A stretch of 60,000 nucleotides of DNA from Cristatella mucedo (GCA_009760855.2 WPIO01000066.1:1981001-2041000); one strand, 5' to 3'; counted from the first letter of the stretch, positions 1-12,602 are shown. Made by a program: numbers and translations. The notes: generated by a model from the sequence alone, not told the origin.

Positions 1-314
1 AAACGTCGTGGTTCAGCTCATGAAGACGGCAAGCTATGTTCGTTCCCTCTGATGGTAGCACGGTCTGCTGTAATGATAATTTGGCCTAGACGCACACCCA
101 TCCAGCTCTCCAAGTTTCCGGCCTTCGAGTGAGCCGAGCTTAGAACGCACTTTGCACGGGTTGCGGTTCGCGTCAGATCGTCGAGTAAACCGCCGGCCAG
201 TGTGGGGCGCGTGAACGATGTCAAGATAATCGACGGCGTCCTATATAGTTGAAAGTAACGGTTGATCTCGTGAAGCCACCTCCGCGCACTTCATCGCTCC
301 CAAGGGAGCAGCTT

Positions 315-397
315 TTTTTTGCATCAGCAAATTTAAAACGCCTAAAAAGAGATTGAGTTCTCTGAGGGCGCTTTATCAAGTGCATTGTTATTATTAT
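315..397 (+). mobile_element. LINE A 3' tail, 5'-truncated copy
   Basis: The stretch carries the tail shared by all LINE A copies in this window: an AAATTTAAAACGCC-like start, the palindromic core AGAGATTGAGTTCTCT, GGGCGCTTTATCAAGTGCATT, and a short (TTA)n end. No coding part of the LINE remains. It could equally be the tail of a SINE that uses the same 3' end, because no tRNA-like head is visible upstream. Confidence 0.7.
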
Positions 398-1335
398 GAT
401 GGCTCCGGTCCATGCGGCCGCACCTCCGCCCCCCCCAACAATCGGCTTGACGCAAATCGTTTCTATTGGTTGGCGAAAAAAAAGTTCGTGCTCATGCACA
501 CGCGGAGCCGGAAATGACAGCACCTCACCCAACCGAAGCCATCTTGTCACTGCGTTTACTTGTTTTCTGCTTTTTTTACGCGCTCGTTGCTTCAAGTTCA
601 CGTCCTCCTGTTTGCCTCGATTCCTTCTCGAGTTCAAGCGTAAGCACTCGAGGGGCTTTGCTCGCGCCTCGGAGCTGCCCCAACCCCAGCGGCTCTGCCA
701 CCAGATTCCTCGAGTCTCTCTGCTCGCCTGCGTCGCCTGTCTCTTGCCAGCTGCGACCGGTCAGGTAAATGCAGTCTGTCTCCCGTTCCAGGCTGTAACT
801 GATTGCACCGAAGTTTCTCATGCCGCTTTTACGGTAAGCAATCAAGCAGCCGTCGCATGTCGCCGGCATTGACGCACGGAGAGAGCCGAATCGGCGGAAG
901 CCGATTGGCTGAATCGGCCGAATCCGCTCGGCTGAAGCTGATGGCGCAACCTTTCGGCGCTGAACGAGCTTTCGCCGGCGTGTCGACAAAACGAGCGACA
1001 GCGTGGGAGCACTCGTTTCCCGGGCAGCCTTCCGCCGGTGTCAGCTCGTCAAGGCGCGGTTCCGTAATCAAAATCGGCATCCTTAATTAGAAATGCAGCA
1101 GCAACCTGATAGCTCTCGGGGTTTAGTTCAGACTCGGCTGTCCCTGCTGCCAACGGAGGCGGGCTGCTCGAAAACTCGCTCGCTGTGGTAAAAGATGAAT
1201 GCTGCAGTGTTAGAATCCCTCTAGTGGCATTGCTGAAGTGTAAATTAAATTCAAATGAGCAAGACGGATGGCAAAATATATTACATTAGTGAAGACGTGC
1301 CTGCAGCCGAAGTGTAGTTACTCATTACGCAAATA
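398..1335. other. unassigned GC-rich DNA
   Basis: No coding region, RNA gene or repeat copy is recognised here. Several short open frames overlap on both strands, but none shows a domain, a splice-site pair or sensible protein composition. The sequence is moderately GC-rich with several CpG sites. Confidence 0.4.
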
Positions 1336-1412
1336 CTTCAGCATATGTAAAGTGCTTAGAAAGAGATTAGGTTATCTGAGAGCGCTATAAGAAACCTTCA
1401 TTGCTGTTATTA
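1336..1412 (+). mobile_element. LINE A-type 3' tail, diverged
   Basis: It matches the LINE A tail core (AAAGTGCTTAGAAAGAG, then a GAGAGCGCTATAAGAAA variant) and ends in ATTGCTGTTATTAG. The variant GCGCTATA form resembles the SINE version of the tail. There is no coding part. Confidence 0.55.
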
Positions 1413-2288
1413 GTCTGGAGCCAAGCAATACACCCGAGCTATTTGTTGGGTGAGAATTAGCGCAAAGTCTTTCACTAGGAGTATCTCTTGATGTGTCTTA
1501 GGTGCAAGTTTTGAAACGGTAGAGAATTCAGGTAGTAACAAGTAAGGAATTACCTTGTTGCGTTAGTGCTTCTGATTGCTGAAGCGTTCAGAGCAGTAAA
1601 ATTAATAGAGCAACGTGCTGACATATTCTTTAATCTTCTTTATATGACTTGAGACCAAATAACTTTTATTATTTAGTCATTAGGGGCAGAAATACGCTAG
1701 TAAGATTAATCAAATCAGTTTTTACTGCAAAGCGAAAAATCGCAGCTTGAATCGTCGGAACAAACCATTTTTTCCATAAGCTGTCTTTTCGTTTGCTGGC
1801 CTACGAATGCGACTTTAGGCTGGTTGCTGAAGCGGAATGGCTTACTTACACTAGCACTGTGCCTGGCTTTACGATGTTACCAAAATGAAATCCTACTCTC
1901 TCATGCTACAGGTTTTCAAAGACGTCATGGACATTGCCATTCTAAAACTACCAAATATCACATCTTAATTTAATGTCATAACTAGGATTTCTTTTTCTCA
2001 TATTGTACATTTTCAGAAATTCTTCATCTCCTTACGTATGCACACTGCTATTCTTATGAATCGTAACGATGCTTCAGCCATGTTACAAGTATACCCAGAA
2101 AAAATATTAATCTACCCAGCAGGGAACTACATCATTCAAGCTTTAAAATACTCACATCGCCAGCGCTCAATTGTAACAGAAATTTCAATTGTATACATAA
2201 TTCGGAGTATTTAAGGGCTTTTCTAAGAAGCTGCTCATGAGATTAGCCGCCCAAAAAGCCACGAATCAATTACGAGCCCCTAGCATTG
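1413..2288. other. unassigned AT-rich DNA
   Basis: This stretch is AT-rich with stops in all frames. I see no gene, no tandem repeat and no copy of the named repeat families. Confidence 0.4.
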
Positions 2289-2775
2289 TAATGTAATGTA
2301 TCTCCGTCTGTAACTCCACAAAGTCATAAAGACCATGTGGGTGTTACATGGGAGAGTTTTTTATAGCACACTCACAGCCTAAGCGGCTTTCGGTACGCAT
2401 TCGGTAGCCAACAGACTTCGTCTCTCGCAACAAAGAGAAATTGGGAAGCATAGCAGAGTCGGGAGAGCCGTTTAGGTAGTGAGTAGCATAGAAGTAGCAG
2501 CTCAGGACCAGCTGAAAAAGATGTGCCATAGTCGGCAATAGGAGAGTAGTTGTCGTTGCGCAAGAATTGTGGAAGCGAGTTCCACAGTCTAGGACCTGCA
2601 GAGCTAAAGCTTCTTTCGCCAACTGTCTTTAAGTGGAGGAATGGGACAGCAAATTTATTGTCCACACAGAACCTGAGAGCACGAACAGGCTGAAACTGAT
2701 GCAGCAGTTCAGCTAGGTACGAAGGAGCCAAGCCGTGGCGGGCCTTGTGGGTCAGCGTAAGAACTTTCTCTAGCA
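2289..2775 (-). mobile_element. LINE B 3' end (reverse-transcriptase C-terminus and tail)
   Basis: On the - strand this encodes the C-terminal part of the LINE B ORF2 protein. It includes KVLTLTHKARHGLAPSYLAE, AGPRLWNSLPQFLRND and RETKSVGYRMRTESRLG. The sequence then runs into the 3' tail, whose (ATTAC)n end appears on the + strand as TAATGTAATGTAT. LINE B is an L2/CR1-type non-LTR element by these C-terminal motifs (known for the clade). The copy is 5'-truncated and frameshifted, so it is dead. The + strand order (tail first) fixes the orientation. Confidence 0.85.
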
Positions 2776-4992
2776 GTAGCAAAGATGTTGCCCTAAACTA
2801 TCGTCAGGTGACCTTTTGATATAGAGGCTAATTCTACGAGGTCATTTTACACGCGTCTCTGGTTTTCCATCATTTTCTACTGCAGCTTACTGCCACGGCT
2901 TTAAGCTTATCACACTTGTTTCTGGTCAGAACCCCTTATTATAGCCTCTATGTGCCATTCCGTAGCTCAAGCCCCATTGAGCAGGGTTAGTGACCTTCAT
3001 AGCTCACTTCCGCAGCAGGAGCTGAGCAAAGCTAGTCGAATGTGCTCGCTAAAGAGCATTTCCTTCTTTAATACTCAGCAATGAGGAGTGAGCCATACCA
3101 CCTTGAAGATGGCTAGACTAGTGTCCTCCATGCTGTGACCAAGGCAGCTGACTATATTGAGTCAAGCTATTCTATCAGAGCACACGAGAACATGCTCGGC
3201 ACAATGGGGATAATAATGATAATACATTTGTATTGCACCCTCAGAAACTAGGCACTATAAATATGCTGCAAAGTAAGCATGGTCAAACGGTTTGTGAATA
3301 CGCCTTCTATAGATAGAAGTTATGTTAACCTAGTTAATATCAACGGTGACTGAAGCTTTTGCTCTGTCGATCCAAAGCTGTGGCACTCACTTTCACAATT
3401 CATCTGCAATGACATACGCTCTTATTTTTCATGCTCAATCGCATTATGTCCATCCCTCCGTAGCAAGTTCTAGCTTTCTTCACGCTCACTTCACGATTGC
3501 CTTTATGAAGCCCAATTTTCATAATTTCCTTGTCGCACAACGTGGAAGTCTTTTGGCCTTGGCGTGTCTGCACCGACAGTCGCGCACACTTTGACTGGAA
3601 AGCTGATGAAAGCTCCCCAGTTTTTCAGTACTAAAGTACTCTTCGTGCTTCCGTGGAGTCACAAACGAGCACACATATTGCTGCATAACCGAATGATACC
3701 ACAGCCTCGCGGATAATGAGTCTGGAATGCAATCATGGATAATGAGTCATGGATAATGAGTCTGGAATGCAGCACGGAACGCTTATGCCGAATTCATTAA
3801 GGAAACGTGCGTGTATGCATCCAAGCAGGGAGCCGATCTGAGGCAGGCCATGTAGCCGCACTTTCATGTGGACTCACATTTACAGCATTCGTATTTTCGC
3901 AAACGGGATAGACGCATACGGGAGCTGTAATTTGCTTGGTAGCTTAATAAGAGGCAGACAACTGGGATAAAAATAATTTTAAATATAACTAATAATTATA
4001 TAAAATTTAATTATTATAAATATAATATAATTATATAAAAATATTTTTTCTTTTCAATTCTCACTCGTGATTTGACCTTTAATCTTCGCGCTCCAATCTC
4101 ATGTAAGACAGCCAAAGCATGTAGCACCCAGTTGTCGGTTCGCAGATGCTGCCGAACTGACGCTTTGTCCCTTTCTTGAACAACGTCAACTGCATGGGTC
4201 AACTCATGCCTCAACTCGAATGTATAAGTAGCTCCATACTTGGGCATGCGTCCTGTTTGGATCAGCTTATGACTTCACCAATTCGATCAATTCATCGATT
4301 GTTATAGACTTCGTGCCCGTCTGTCGGTCTGTTTAGACGCTACACTCTTCTATTTGCTGTGTGCGAATCTGATTCCTCTGGTGCTGACAGCACGCATGCA
4401 CCCTAGCCAATAGCGAGACCTGAATTAGAGATACAAACGTACGTCGCCTCCTCTCGTCGCTTAGGTTCGCATCGTGCTCAATTGATTAAAGCGGCTTTGC
4501 TTTTTCGCTAACGTGCGGATACAGCGTCAGCCGGGAGGTAAGTTCCAGCACAATGGCCCCAGTACTACGAGTGGCACTCTTGTCGTAACAGCCAATCAAA
4601 AGCTATCTCATGTGTGCGGGTGCATTAGCAAGGCACAGCAGGTGCTGCAGGTGCTGTAGCCTGCAGTTTGGTATCGCTTCTCACTGACTACTACGGTGGG
4701 CATTAGTCAGCGTCATTAAAAGATAATGAGACGAGTGTACATCTGTAGCGTCCGTAACCGAGCTCATTGTGTGCGGCTGCCAGATCCCATGGCTAGACCA
4801 TTATGGAAATCGATCCGTATAAAAATAAATCAGAATCCTTAATTGCCGGGTATTTGTCCTCTCGGCGACAGTGAAGCAAGCACTCATCTCGCTGAGCTGA
4901 GCTACGGATGCAACTGTTGAGTGCAGCTGAGCTGCGGATGAAGCCACAACAGCCGACAGAGATTTAGGAGGCAGCGCTCCAGAAAGACACCA

Positions 4993-4994
<2 letters not shown>
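2776..4994. other. unassigned DNA with a weak LINE A tail relic
   Basis: No gene is recognised. Near 3,208-3,290 a diverged - strand LINE A tail can be made out (ATAATACATTTGTATTGCACC followed by CTCAGAAACTAGGCAC). At 3,712-3,775 the phrase GGATAATGAGTCTGGAATGCA is repeated imperfectly. At 3,970-4,045 there is an A/T-only stretch. Short open frames here lack any recognisable domain. Confidence 0.4.
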
Positions 4995-5438
<444 letters not shown>

Positions 5439-5490
5439 TGTAATGAGAACCAGAGCAGCGAGAGCTATATAAAGAATATTCAATAGCGAC

Positions 5491-5498
5491 ATAGAGAG

Positions 5499-5563
<65 letters not shown>

Positions 5564-5837
5564 GGAGGGAGGGGAAGGAAGGGTGGGAGAGAGAGACTCC
5601 GAGAGACGGAGACCAAGAGACAGACAGAGAGAGAGAGGGAAGAGAGAGAGAGAGAGAGGGGGAGAGGGGGGAGAGAGAGGAGAGAGAGAGAGGGAGAGAG
5701 AGGGAGGGGGAGAGAGAGAGAGAGAAAGAGAGAGAGAGAAAGAGAGAGAGAAAGAGAGAAGGAGGGAGGGAGGGGGACGAAGGGTGGGAGAGAGAGAGAG
5801 ACTCCGAGAGACGGAAACCGAGAGACAAAGAGAGAGA

Positions 5838-5899
<62 letters not shown>

Positions 5900-5930
5900 G
5901 GGGGAGAGAGAGAGAGAGAGGAGAGAGGAG

Positions 5931-5977
<47 letters not shown>

Positions 5978-5992
5978 GGGGAGAGAGAGAAA
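5491..5992. repeat. 500-bp polypurine (GA)-rich tract
   Basis: Almost pure purine on the + strand for about 500 bases. It is mainly GA dinucleotides with GGGA and GAAA interruptions, a duplicated phrase around GACTCCGAGAGACGGA (near 5,595 and 5,800), and a run of G at about 5,967-5,981. Tracts of this type are known to be able to form triplex DNA; that it does so here is inference. Confidence 0.95.
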
Positions 5993-5999
5993 TACTAGC

Positions 6000-6175
6000 T
6001 GACAATTCAGCAGCCTCTTTTGTACAGCGACAGACGAGCCTTAACGGCTATCACCACCGCTTGAAGCAGCAATACAGGATCGCCCACTGCAGGATTCGAG
6101 CCCGCGACCTCGATGCGGAGGTCGTGAAAAGCAACCGCCGCACCTAGTGTGCCATTGCGGCTCACAGAAAGCCAA
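6000..6175 (-). mobile_element. tRNA-headed SINE, family S2
   Basis: On the - strand the sequence has a tRNA-like head with an internal B box (GGCTCGAATCC) and an A-box-like region (TGGCACACTAGGTGC), then a tail reading GCGATCCTGTATTGC ... TAGCCGTTAAGGCTC ... CTGTACAAAAGAGGCTG. The same head-tail arrangement recurs at 12.8, 14.1, 39.5 and 42.4 kb, which defines the family. Its insertion gives chance Cys-rich open frames on the + strand. Confidence 0.75.
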
Positions 6176-6955
6176 GTTCAGATGCCTTGCCTGCAAGAGG
6201 GCTAAGCATTTTCGCTGCTGCGCCGGCTTCTCTAAATGGCCCGAAATCGGCCAAGTCGGATCGATGAGGAGTATTGGGTTTAGGCAGCTGCAAACTGCAC
6301 CTGCTATGCTTGTAGGCTACTCACTATCCGTAATGGCTGCAGGTTGCTGCCGAAATTGCCTCCGATTGCTGCAGTAAAGAAGACACTGCATGCTGATCTC
6401 TTGAGAATGCAGACGGCGAGTTCATTAATCAAATCTCATTAAGCTCGACACTGTCTCGCTGGCCGATAGCGATGGGGCGTTAGCTCGACAACGACACGCC
6501 TGAAGCAGCGGAGCTGACAGGTCAATCAGGAGCCGCCTCGCGCTCTCATAACGGCAGCTGGCTGCACTACGTGGCTCTGCTCCCCGGCGGCGGCGGCGGC
6601 GGCGGCGGCCTTGAGCCCTGGACACTACTCGGCTGACTCGCAGATCGCCGGTGCGCCTCAGCCGGTGCGGCTGCGCAGCTTCCGGCAATGGCCAGCTTGA
6701 AAGTAGGCGGCACCAAAATGTGGCGAAAGTACGCCTGCTTCAGCCTGCGGCGTACTACGTCATTGGTTGTCCGAGTCAGCGCGGCTCATCGCTGGGAGGC
6801 ATACGTGGATTCGTTCAAAGAGCTTACGAAGCGCCAGCAAAAGCAGACGCACGAAGCAGCCAACTAATCTACAGCAGCTCTTCTGCTTCTACTGCAAACA
6901 CGTCGTCTTTCGAAACTGTCCTCCATTCGTTCATCATCCTATCCAGCCTGAAGAA
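6176..6955. other. unassigned DNA with a short (GGC)n run
   Basis: No gene is recognised. A (GGC)n run lies at about 6,584-6,610. The open frames here are short and have no domain or splice support. Confidence 0.4.
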
Positions 6956-6957
6956 CA

Positions 6958-6960
<3 letters not shown>

Positions 6961-6997
<37 letters not shown>

Positions 6998-7125
6998 ATG
7001 TTGTACTTATTCAGTCTTCTCTCTTCTTCTCGCTTCACCTTCACCTTGCTTCCTCCTCGCCCTCGTCACCGTCTTTCTCCCTTTCACTTCCCCTCTCTCT
7101 CTCTCTCGCTCTGTATATACACACA

Positions 7126-7164
<39 letters not shown>

Positions 7165-7276
7165 CATATATGTATGTATATGAGAGCAAAATAGTGATAC
7201 ATATATATATATTATTTCGTTGTAGTGATATATATATATGTATATATATGTATGTATATATGACATATATATATCA
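6961..7276. repeat. (CA)n, CT-rich and (TA)n microsatellites
   Basis: (CA)n fills about 6,961-6,997. A pyrimidine-rich stretch follows to about 7,110, then (TA)n-rich DNA with ATGTATGTATATG interruptions from about 7,129 to 7,276. Confidence 0.9.
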
Positions 7277-7347
7277 CTATGTTATTTCGCTGTCTCTTAC
7301 ACTGTCGCTCATTAGCAAAGAAAAAAGTTGTTTTGTTTCGTAGAAAT

Positions 7348-7490
7348 AGCAGCAGTAGAGCCTTCGCTGCTATCGCCGCCGCTTGCAGCCGTTGACAAAG
7401 AATCGACAGCTGCCGGTCCCGACCCAACGACGCGAGTCGTGATAGGAGAGCACGTTACCCCTGGGCTAAGACCAAGGGGAGCAGTGCCCC
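7348..7490 (-). mobile_element. diverged tRNA-headed SINE, family S2
   Basis: Read on the - strand, a head containing TTAGCCCAGGGGTAACGTGC (A-box-like) and GTTGGGTCGGGACC (degenerate B box) is followed by the S2 tail words GCAAGCGGCGGCGATAGC and GAAGGCTCTACTGCTGC. It is more diverged than the copies at 12.8 and 14.1 kb. Confidence 0.6.
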
Positions 7491-8036
7491 ATTTCAACTG
7501 CGGTGAGTGCATTGACATTTGCTTTCTCCTTGAACTTCAACGACAAACCACCGGCGAGGCCGATTTGATCTTGAACCTATAGTAGTGACAATTTCGTGAA
7601 CTGAAGTAGCCGCTGCAGCGTGTTGGTAGCTTTCCTTAGCACACGCCCTGCCAGAGCGTGAAGCAGACGCCAGCACACGGTGTGACAGCCGCTGGAGGCC
7701 TGAGGCGCCGAGTCGTATCGGGAAGTCGTGTTGAATCTTTATCTCCGTGGGGGTATGTGTGTCGCCGCCAGTCCGCGTCACCGGTCAAAGCGCTTCGCGC
7801 AGCACGCACGGCCTCTTCCTTAGCGAGATCCGTGAGCATTCATAACGCGGTGCGAGTTTATAACAGCGAATGCCTACGAATTATGCCGCCATTCCGCTCT
7901 CTCTTCAACCGCTGCACTGCGATGACTGAGCGTCTTCCCTTGGTCGCAGCCAATAAACGAAGGGAGTGTGAATGCAGCCTCAAACTAGCTGGATTACGAT
8001 GGATAATTCCTATACGCGGCTATGCGATTGTGCGAT
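7491..8036. other. unassigned DNA
   Basis: No gene, RNA gene or repeat copy is recognised between the SINE and the next LINE. The overlapping short frames on both strands have no support. Confidence 0.35.
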
Positions 8037-9447
8037 AATAATAATAATGATGCACTTGATAAAGCGCCCTCAGAGAACTCAATCTCATCCTAGGCACTTT
8101 ACATTTGCTGCACAGAGAAGTACGATTGAATGATGAGTAATATCATGCTTGATAAGCAAATAAAATGAATAACATGGTTAGGGGTGACAAGCACAGGGTC
8201 AGCATGCATATGTGGTTAGTGGCAGCATGCACAGTGTCAGCACGCATAAGCACATCAAGGACGAATCACAGGGACCCACTAAATGCTGTCCTAAATAGGT
8301 GCGTTTTTAAGTTCTTTTTAAATGTGGTCAAGTCAGGGAATGTTCTGACGCAAGTCGGGAGGGAGTTCCAGGCTTTGGGAGCATACGAACTAAACGCACG
8401 GTTTCCAAAGGATTTGAGGTTTGTACGAGGTAGAGGTAAACTGTTTGATTCCGAAAAGCGGGTGGTACAATGCTTGGCCTGGTGGAGGAGTAGATCTGAA
8501 AGATAGGCTGGAGTCAAAGAATGAAGTGACCTAAAAGTGAGCGACAAAACATTGAAGTCAATCCGTTACTTGACTGGTAGCCAGTGCAGGTTGACGAGAA
8601 GTGGTATGATGTGGCAACTGCGACGCTCATGAAAAAAGCCGAGCTGCCGAGTTTTGCAACGTCTGTAATCGCCTGATCGCAAATGCCGGTAGGCTAGTAA
8701 GCGGAGAGTTACATAGGTCAAGACGGAATGCCACGAATGCATGGACCAATATGGACTTGGTATCCTGATCTAAACAAGCCCGAATTTTAGCAGTATTTTT
8801 TAGCTGAAAGTAGGCAGACTTGACTGTGAAGCTGATGTGGTCGCCTAACGAGAGGTCACTTTGGAATATGGCACCTAGATTTTGAGCAGATTCAACAGGA
8901 GATATGCTGGCAGAGCCAATTTTGAGCGTCAGCCTTTCCAAATTCTGAATCACGCTGGGTAACTACTGCGCGTAACTAGTAAGTTAGTTTTATAATCGTT
9001 TAGTTTAGAAAATTTGCTGCCATCCATGTGTGGATGTCATCAATACATGCAGCAAGTGAGTTGAGAGAATTCGAGGTGCTCGAAGGCTGGGAGGGATCAG
9101 CTTTTCATATTTCTGAGCCACGCTGGGTTCAGCCACAACCAATAAGGTTGTTTTATTATAGTTTAGCTTAAGAGAACTTCCTGCCATCCGTGCGTGGATG
9201 TCATCAATACATGCGCAATAGAGTTTCGAGAATTCGAAGGGCTTGAAGGCTGGGTGGTATTATAGCAAAGGTACAACTGAGTGTCATCCGCATAGAAGTG
9301 AAAGCCTAGATTGTGCTTGGCAATCACATCAGCAAAAGGGAGAGTGTAAACCGTTAACAGAATCGGACCTATCACGGAGCCCTGAGGTACCCCATATTTC
9401 AGAGTTACCTGGGATGATCTTCAGAGGTACCTCGGATGATCTACGAT
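8037..9447 (-). mobile_element. LINE A copy: reverse-transcriptase part and 3' tail, degenerate
   Basis: On the - strand, reading from high to low coordinates, this has the reverse-transcriptase core with the catalytic [12 protein letters not shown] motif (about 9,270-9,310), then the thumb and C-terminal region. That region includes NLGAIFQSDLSLGDHIS, APKAWNSLPTCVRT and NLKTHLFRTAFSGSL. The 3' tail ends in (TTA)n at 8,037. The motifs belong to L2/CR1-type LINEs. Frames are broken in several places. A segment around the ATG ACA TCC ACA codons is tandemly duplicated (9,005-9,100 and 9,165-9,260), so part of the protein is encoded twice. The 5' half is missing. Confidence 0.88.
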
Positions 9448-9610
9448 AGTTAATTGCTGAGGCTGTATAAAAAGCCGGGCCGTGAGATAACCTGGCAGGC
9501 CTGTTTTGAGATTTGGGTCACTGCAGCTGGTTTGAGCTCTAGGCCGAAGAGCCGTTGGTGTACATCATGGCCACTGCTGAACGCCTGTAAATGTCCACCG
9601 CTGTAAAATA

Positions 9611-10268
9611 CTCTTGTCTATTGTAATTCCCTTTTGGCTGGGCTGCCAAAGAAAGCTATTATGCCACTACAGCTGACTATGAATATGGCTGCAAGGCTGG
9701 TCTTCAAGTTCCAGCGGTTTGAGCACGTGTCACCTCTGCTGAAAGAGCTAGGATGGTTGCCGGTTGAGCAAAGGATACAGAGCAAAGTTCTTACGCTGAC
9801 CCACAAGGCCCGCCACGGCTTAGCTCCTTCGTACCTAGCTGAACTGCTGCATCAGATTCAGCCTGTTCGCGCCCTCAGATCCTGTGTGGACAATAAATTA
9901 GCTATCCCATTCCTCCGCTTAAAGACAGTTGGGGACAGAAGCTTTAGCTCTGCAGGTCCTAGACTGTGGAACTCGCTTCCACAATTCTTGCGAAACGATA
10001 ACTACTCTCCTTTGGCCGTCTATGGCACATCTTTTTCTGCGGTCCTGAGCTGCTACTTCTATGCTACTCACTACCTCAACTGCTCTCCTGACTCTACTAT
10101 GCTTCCCACTTTCTCTTTGTTGCGTGAGACGAAGTCTGCTGGCTACCGAATGCGTACCGAAAGCCGCTTAGGCAGTGAGTGCGCTATACAAAACTCTCCT
10201 GCGTAACACCCACGTGGTCTTTATGACTTTGTGGAGTTACTGACGGAGATACATTACATTACATTACA
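9611..10268 (+). mobile_element. LINE B 3' end with open C-terminal frame
   Basis: A + strand frame stays open to 10,206 and encodes about 190 residues of the LINE B ORF2 C-terminus: AARLVFKFQRFEHVSPLLKE, GLAPSYLAELLHQIQPVRAL, SSAGPRLWNSLPQFLRND, then RTESRLGSECAIQNSPA and a stop. The untranslated tail (GTGGTCTTTATGACTTTG, GGAGATACATTACATTACATT) follows. The catalytic reverse-transcriptase core is absent, so this is a 5'-truncated insertion. It is one of the better preserved LINE B ends here and useful as a family reference. Confidence 0.88.
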
Positions 10269-10532
10269 CTATGGATACGGACTCGGTATGTCAAGAAATG
10301 AGCACTCGTTGTCGCCACCTTGTACCTGCTACTGCCGTCGTGATTTTGTGCATTGGTGCAGCACCCACGATTAACTAGCCGCGGTGCAAGGTTCAGGCAT
10401 TGCCGATATTCATTATGAGTCGGTTGAGACTAGTGCCGTTATGAGCACTGCATTTATACCCTAGCTCTGACTGGAGGTGGAGGCCGCACGTCATGTTTGT
10501 GACGCAGCTCTAATAAGCGATCGTGGACCGCG

Positions 10533-10716
10533 TAATAATAATATTATAATAATAATAAAAATATACTTGATAAAGCGCCCCCAGAGAACTTGATCTCTCT
10601 CTAGGCGCTTTACATTTGCTGTAAAGTGAAATGCAGTTAAATGGTAAGTAAAATCATGCTTGAAAAACAAACAAAATGAATAGCATGGTTAGGGGTGACA
10701 TGCACAGGGTCATCCG
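10533..10716 (-). mobile_element. LINE A 3' tail, 5'-truncated copy
   Basis: The + strand starts with an A/T-rich (TAA)n end and continues with CTTGATAAAGCGCCC, AGAGAACTTGATCTCT, TAGGCGCTTTACATTTGCTG and the untranslated words TAGCATGGTTAGGGGTGACA and TGCACAGGGTCA. This is the complement of the LINE A 3' end without coding sequence. Confidence 0.85.
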
Positions 10717-11838
10717 ATGGATCCACTGCACCTCGGATTCTCGAGTTGCTTGGGCCTCTCGGTCATTCTCCATACGCACAGAGTGGGGGAGGTCATTGCT
10801 GCCTAGGGCGCGCGAACTCGCTGTGACGGAAAGGTCACGTCTCTGCATTCGAGTCGAATAAGACGTGTATTTCCGTTAACGGATCGAGCGGAGTTGGGCG
10901 GTCGACAGGTGATCGCCTGGCGTCATGTCGGCATCTCCAAAGTAGACAGGGGAAAGAAAGAATACCAAGGGAAAGTAGAAGAGAGGAAAGGTAGCTTCCA
11001 CGGCGGGTGGGCGTCCACTGACGCACTAAGTCAGAGCTCGGCAAAGGTTACGGACTACTAGGCCGTTTCAGAAGGTCAAGAAGGCACACTAGGGCCTATT
11101 TGGTATTAGGGCCGGATTTTGGCGACCTCTGCGTTAACAATTTCTGGCGCAAATCCGTCGCGGCTAAGGGCTGCCGCCACTAGCCGTTCGCAAAGCAAAG
11201 TCGCAGTTCTAAAATCATACTGTGAAATTTGTGAAGCAAAATCAAGGACAATAACAGTGAGGTGAGCTCTCAACTCAAAGCAAACAGCGGCCGAGAGACG
11301 GCTCGTGCCTCGAAAACTCGCCAGCTGGAATACTCGTAAGTCGAAGCTCAGCTCTACAGATAAGGAGAAGAAAACCGCGACAACTCAATTAGGCTACGAA
11401 TCCATCGATAACTAACTAGGGGGCCGCTAGGCCGGACTGGAGCACCAGCTAGGCCGGATCTGGCCTAAAGGCCGGAGTGTGGCGACAGTGTGCACCGAGT
11501 AGAGAGAGCTGGCGACAGTGGGTCACGTGACTACCTGCCCGGCAGTGGTAATTAATCGGCCTCAGCTGTCGCAGCTAGGTGAAGCGCTGCGGTGAACGGT
11601 GCGAAAAGGCTTGAGCGTCCTTGCCCGAACCTGCTGCGAGCGTTCGGGTAGATAGAGCCTAGCGTTCGGACAAGCTCAGCTGATCCATCAACAAGGTTCG
11701 ACGACTTACCGCAACCGTTCGCACTGTGCCGGCGCAGCTCCAAGAGTGCCGCCTCTGCTGCGTACCTCGTGACCTCTGCATTACCCGCGTGCCAATTAGA
11801 TATTTCTCTCCCCTCGCTAGAGGAAGCGCAGATATAAT
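10717..11838. other. unassigned DNA
   Basis: No gene or repeat family is recognised. Short frames on both strands lack domains. Locally repeated words of the GCCGGA and GGCCTA type occur near 11,420-11,480. Confidence 0.35.
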
Positions 11839-11839
11839 A

Positions 11840-12236
11840 ATGTCATGTCATGTATCTCCGTCAGTAACTCCACAAAGTCATAAAGACCATGTGGGTGCTA
11901 CGCAGGAGAGTTTTGTATAGCGCACTCACAGCCTAAGCGGCTTTCAGTACGCATTCGGTAGCCAACAGACTTCGTCTCACGCAACAAAGAGAAAGTGGGA
12001 AGCATAGCAGAGTTAGGAGAGCAGTTGAGTTAGTGACTAGCATAGAAGTAGCAGTTCAGGACCGCTGAAAAAGATGTGCCATAGTCGGCAGTTGGAGAGT
12101 AGATGTCGTTGCGTAAGAACTGTGAAAGTGAGTTCCACAGTCTAGGACCTGCAGAGCTAAAGCTTCTGTCGCCAACTGTCTCTAAGCGGAGGAATGGGAC
12201 AGCTAATTTATTGTCCACACAGGACCCGAGGGCGCG
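11840..12236 (-). mobile_element. LINE B 3' end, truncated at an (AT)n array
   Basis: This is the - strand copy of the LINE B C-terminus (VDNKLAVPFLRLETVGDRSF, AGPRLWNSLSQFLRND) and tail. Homology stops at about 12,236, inside the word for the residues before VDNKLAV, where (AT)n begins. The copy is 5'-truncated. Confidence 0.85.
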
Positions 12237-12243
12237 ATAATAG

Positions 12244-12244
<1 letters not shown>

Positions 12245-12310
<66 letters not shown>
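12245..12310. repeat. (AT)n microsatellite
   Basis: Pure AT dinucleotides for about 66 bases, directly next to the truncated end of the LINE B copy. Confidence 0.95.
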
Positions 12311-12316
<6 letters not shown>

Positions 12317-12602
12317 GCGCAGAAGCCACGTTGTAGGAGAATCTTAGCCTCCGCACCTCTCCTGCCCTATACGTTTCCCAGCGAGCGAAGCGATGGCAAA
12401 ATGACCTCTGATCTCCATTATCAATAAATGTATGTATTTTGATTTTATATGCACGTATATTCTTGCTAAATATATCTGTATGCGTGTACGTATGCATGCA
12501 GCTCATCGTAACCTGGTCCAGTATGAAGTGAAGGCGCCAATAACAAAAGGACGCCGATGCGTCCTATTAAGGATTTTGATACAATGTGAATCTCCTAAAT
12601 AT

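Noticed and set aside
396-989. Overlapping frames of 137-158 residues near the left end
   Set aside because: Partly made of the LINE A tail and otherwise without domain, start context or splice support.
6147-6377. Cys/His-rich + strand frame (CHCGSQKAKFRCLACKRAKH) that looks like a zinc finger
   Set aside because: Its first part is the reverse side of an S2 SINE head and the rest has no domain. The Cys spacing fits no finger family convincingly.
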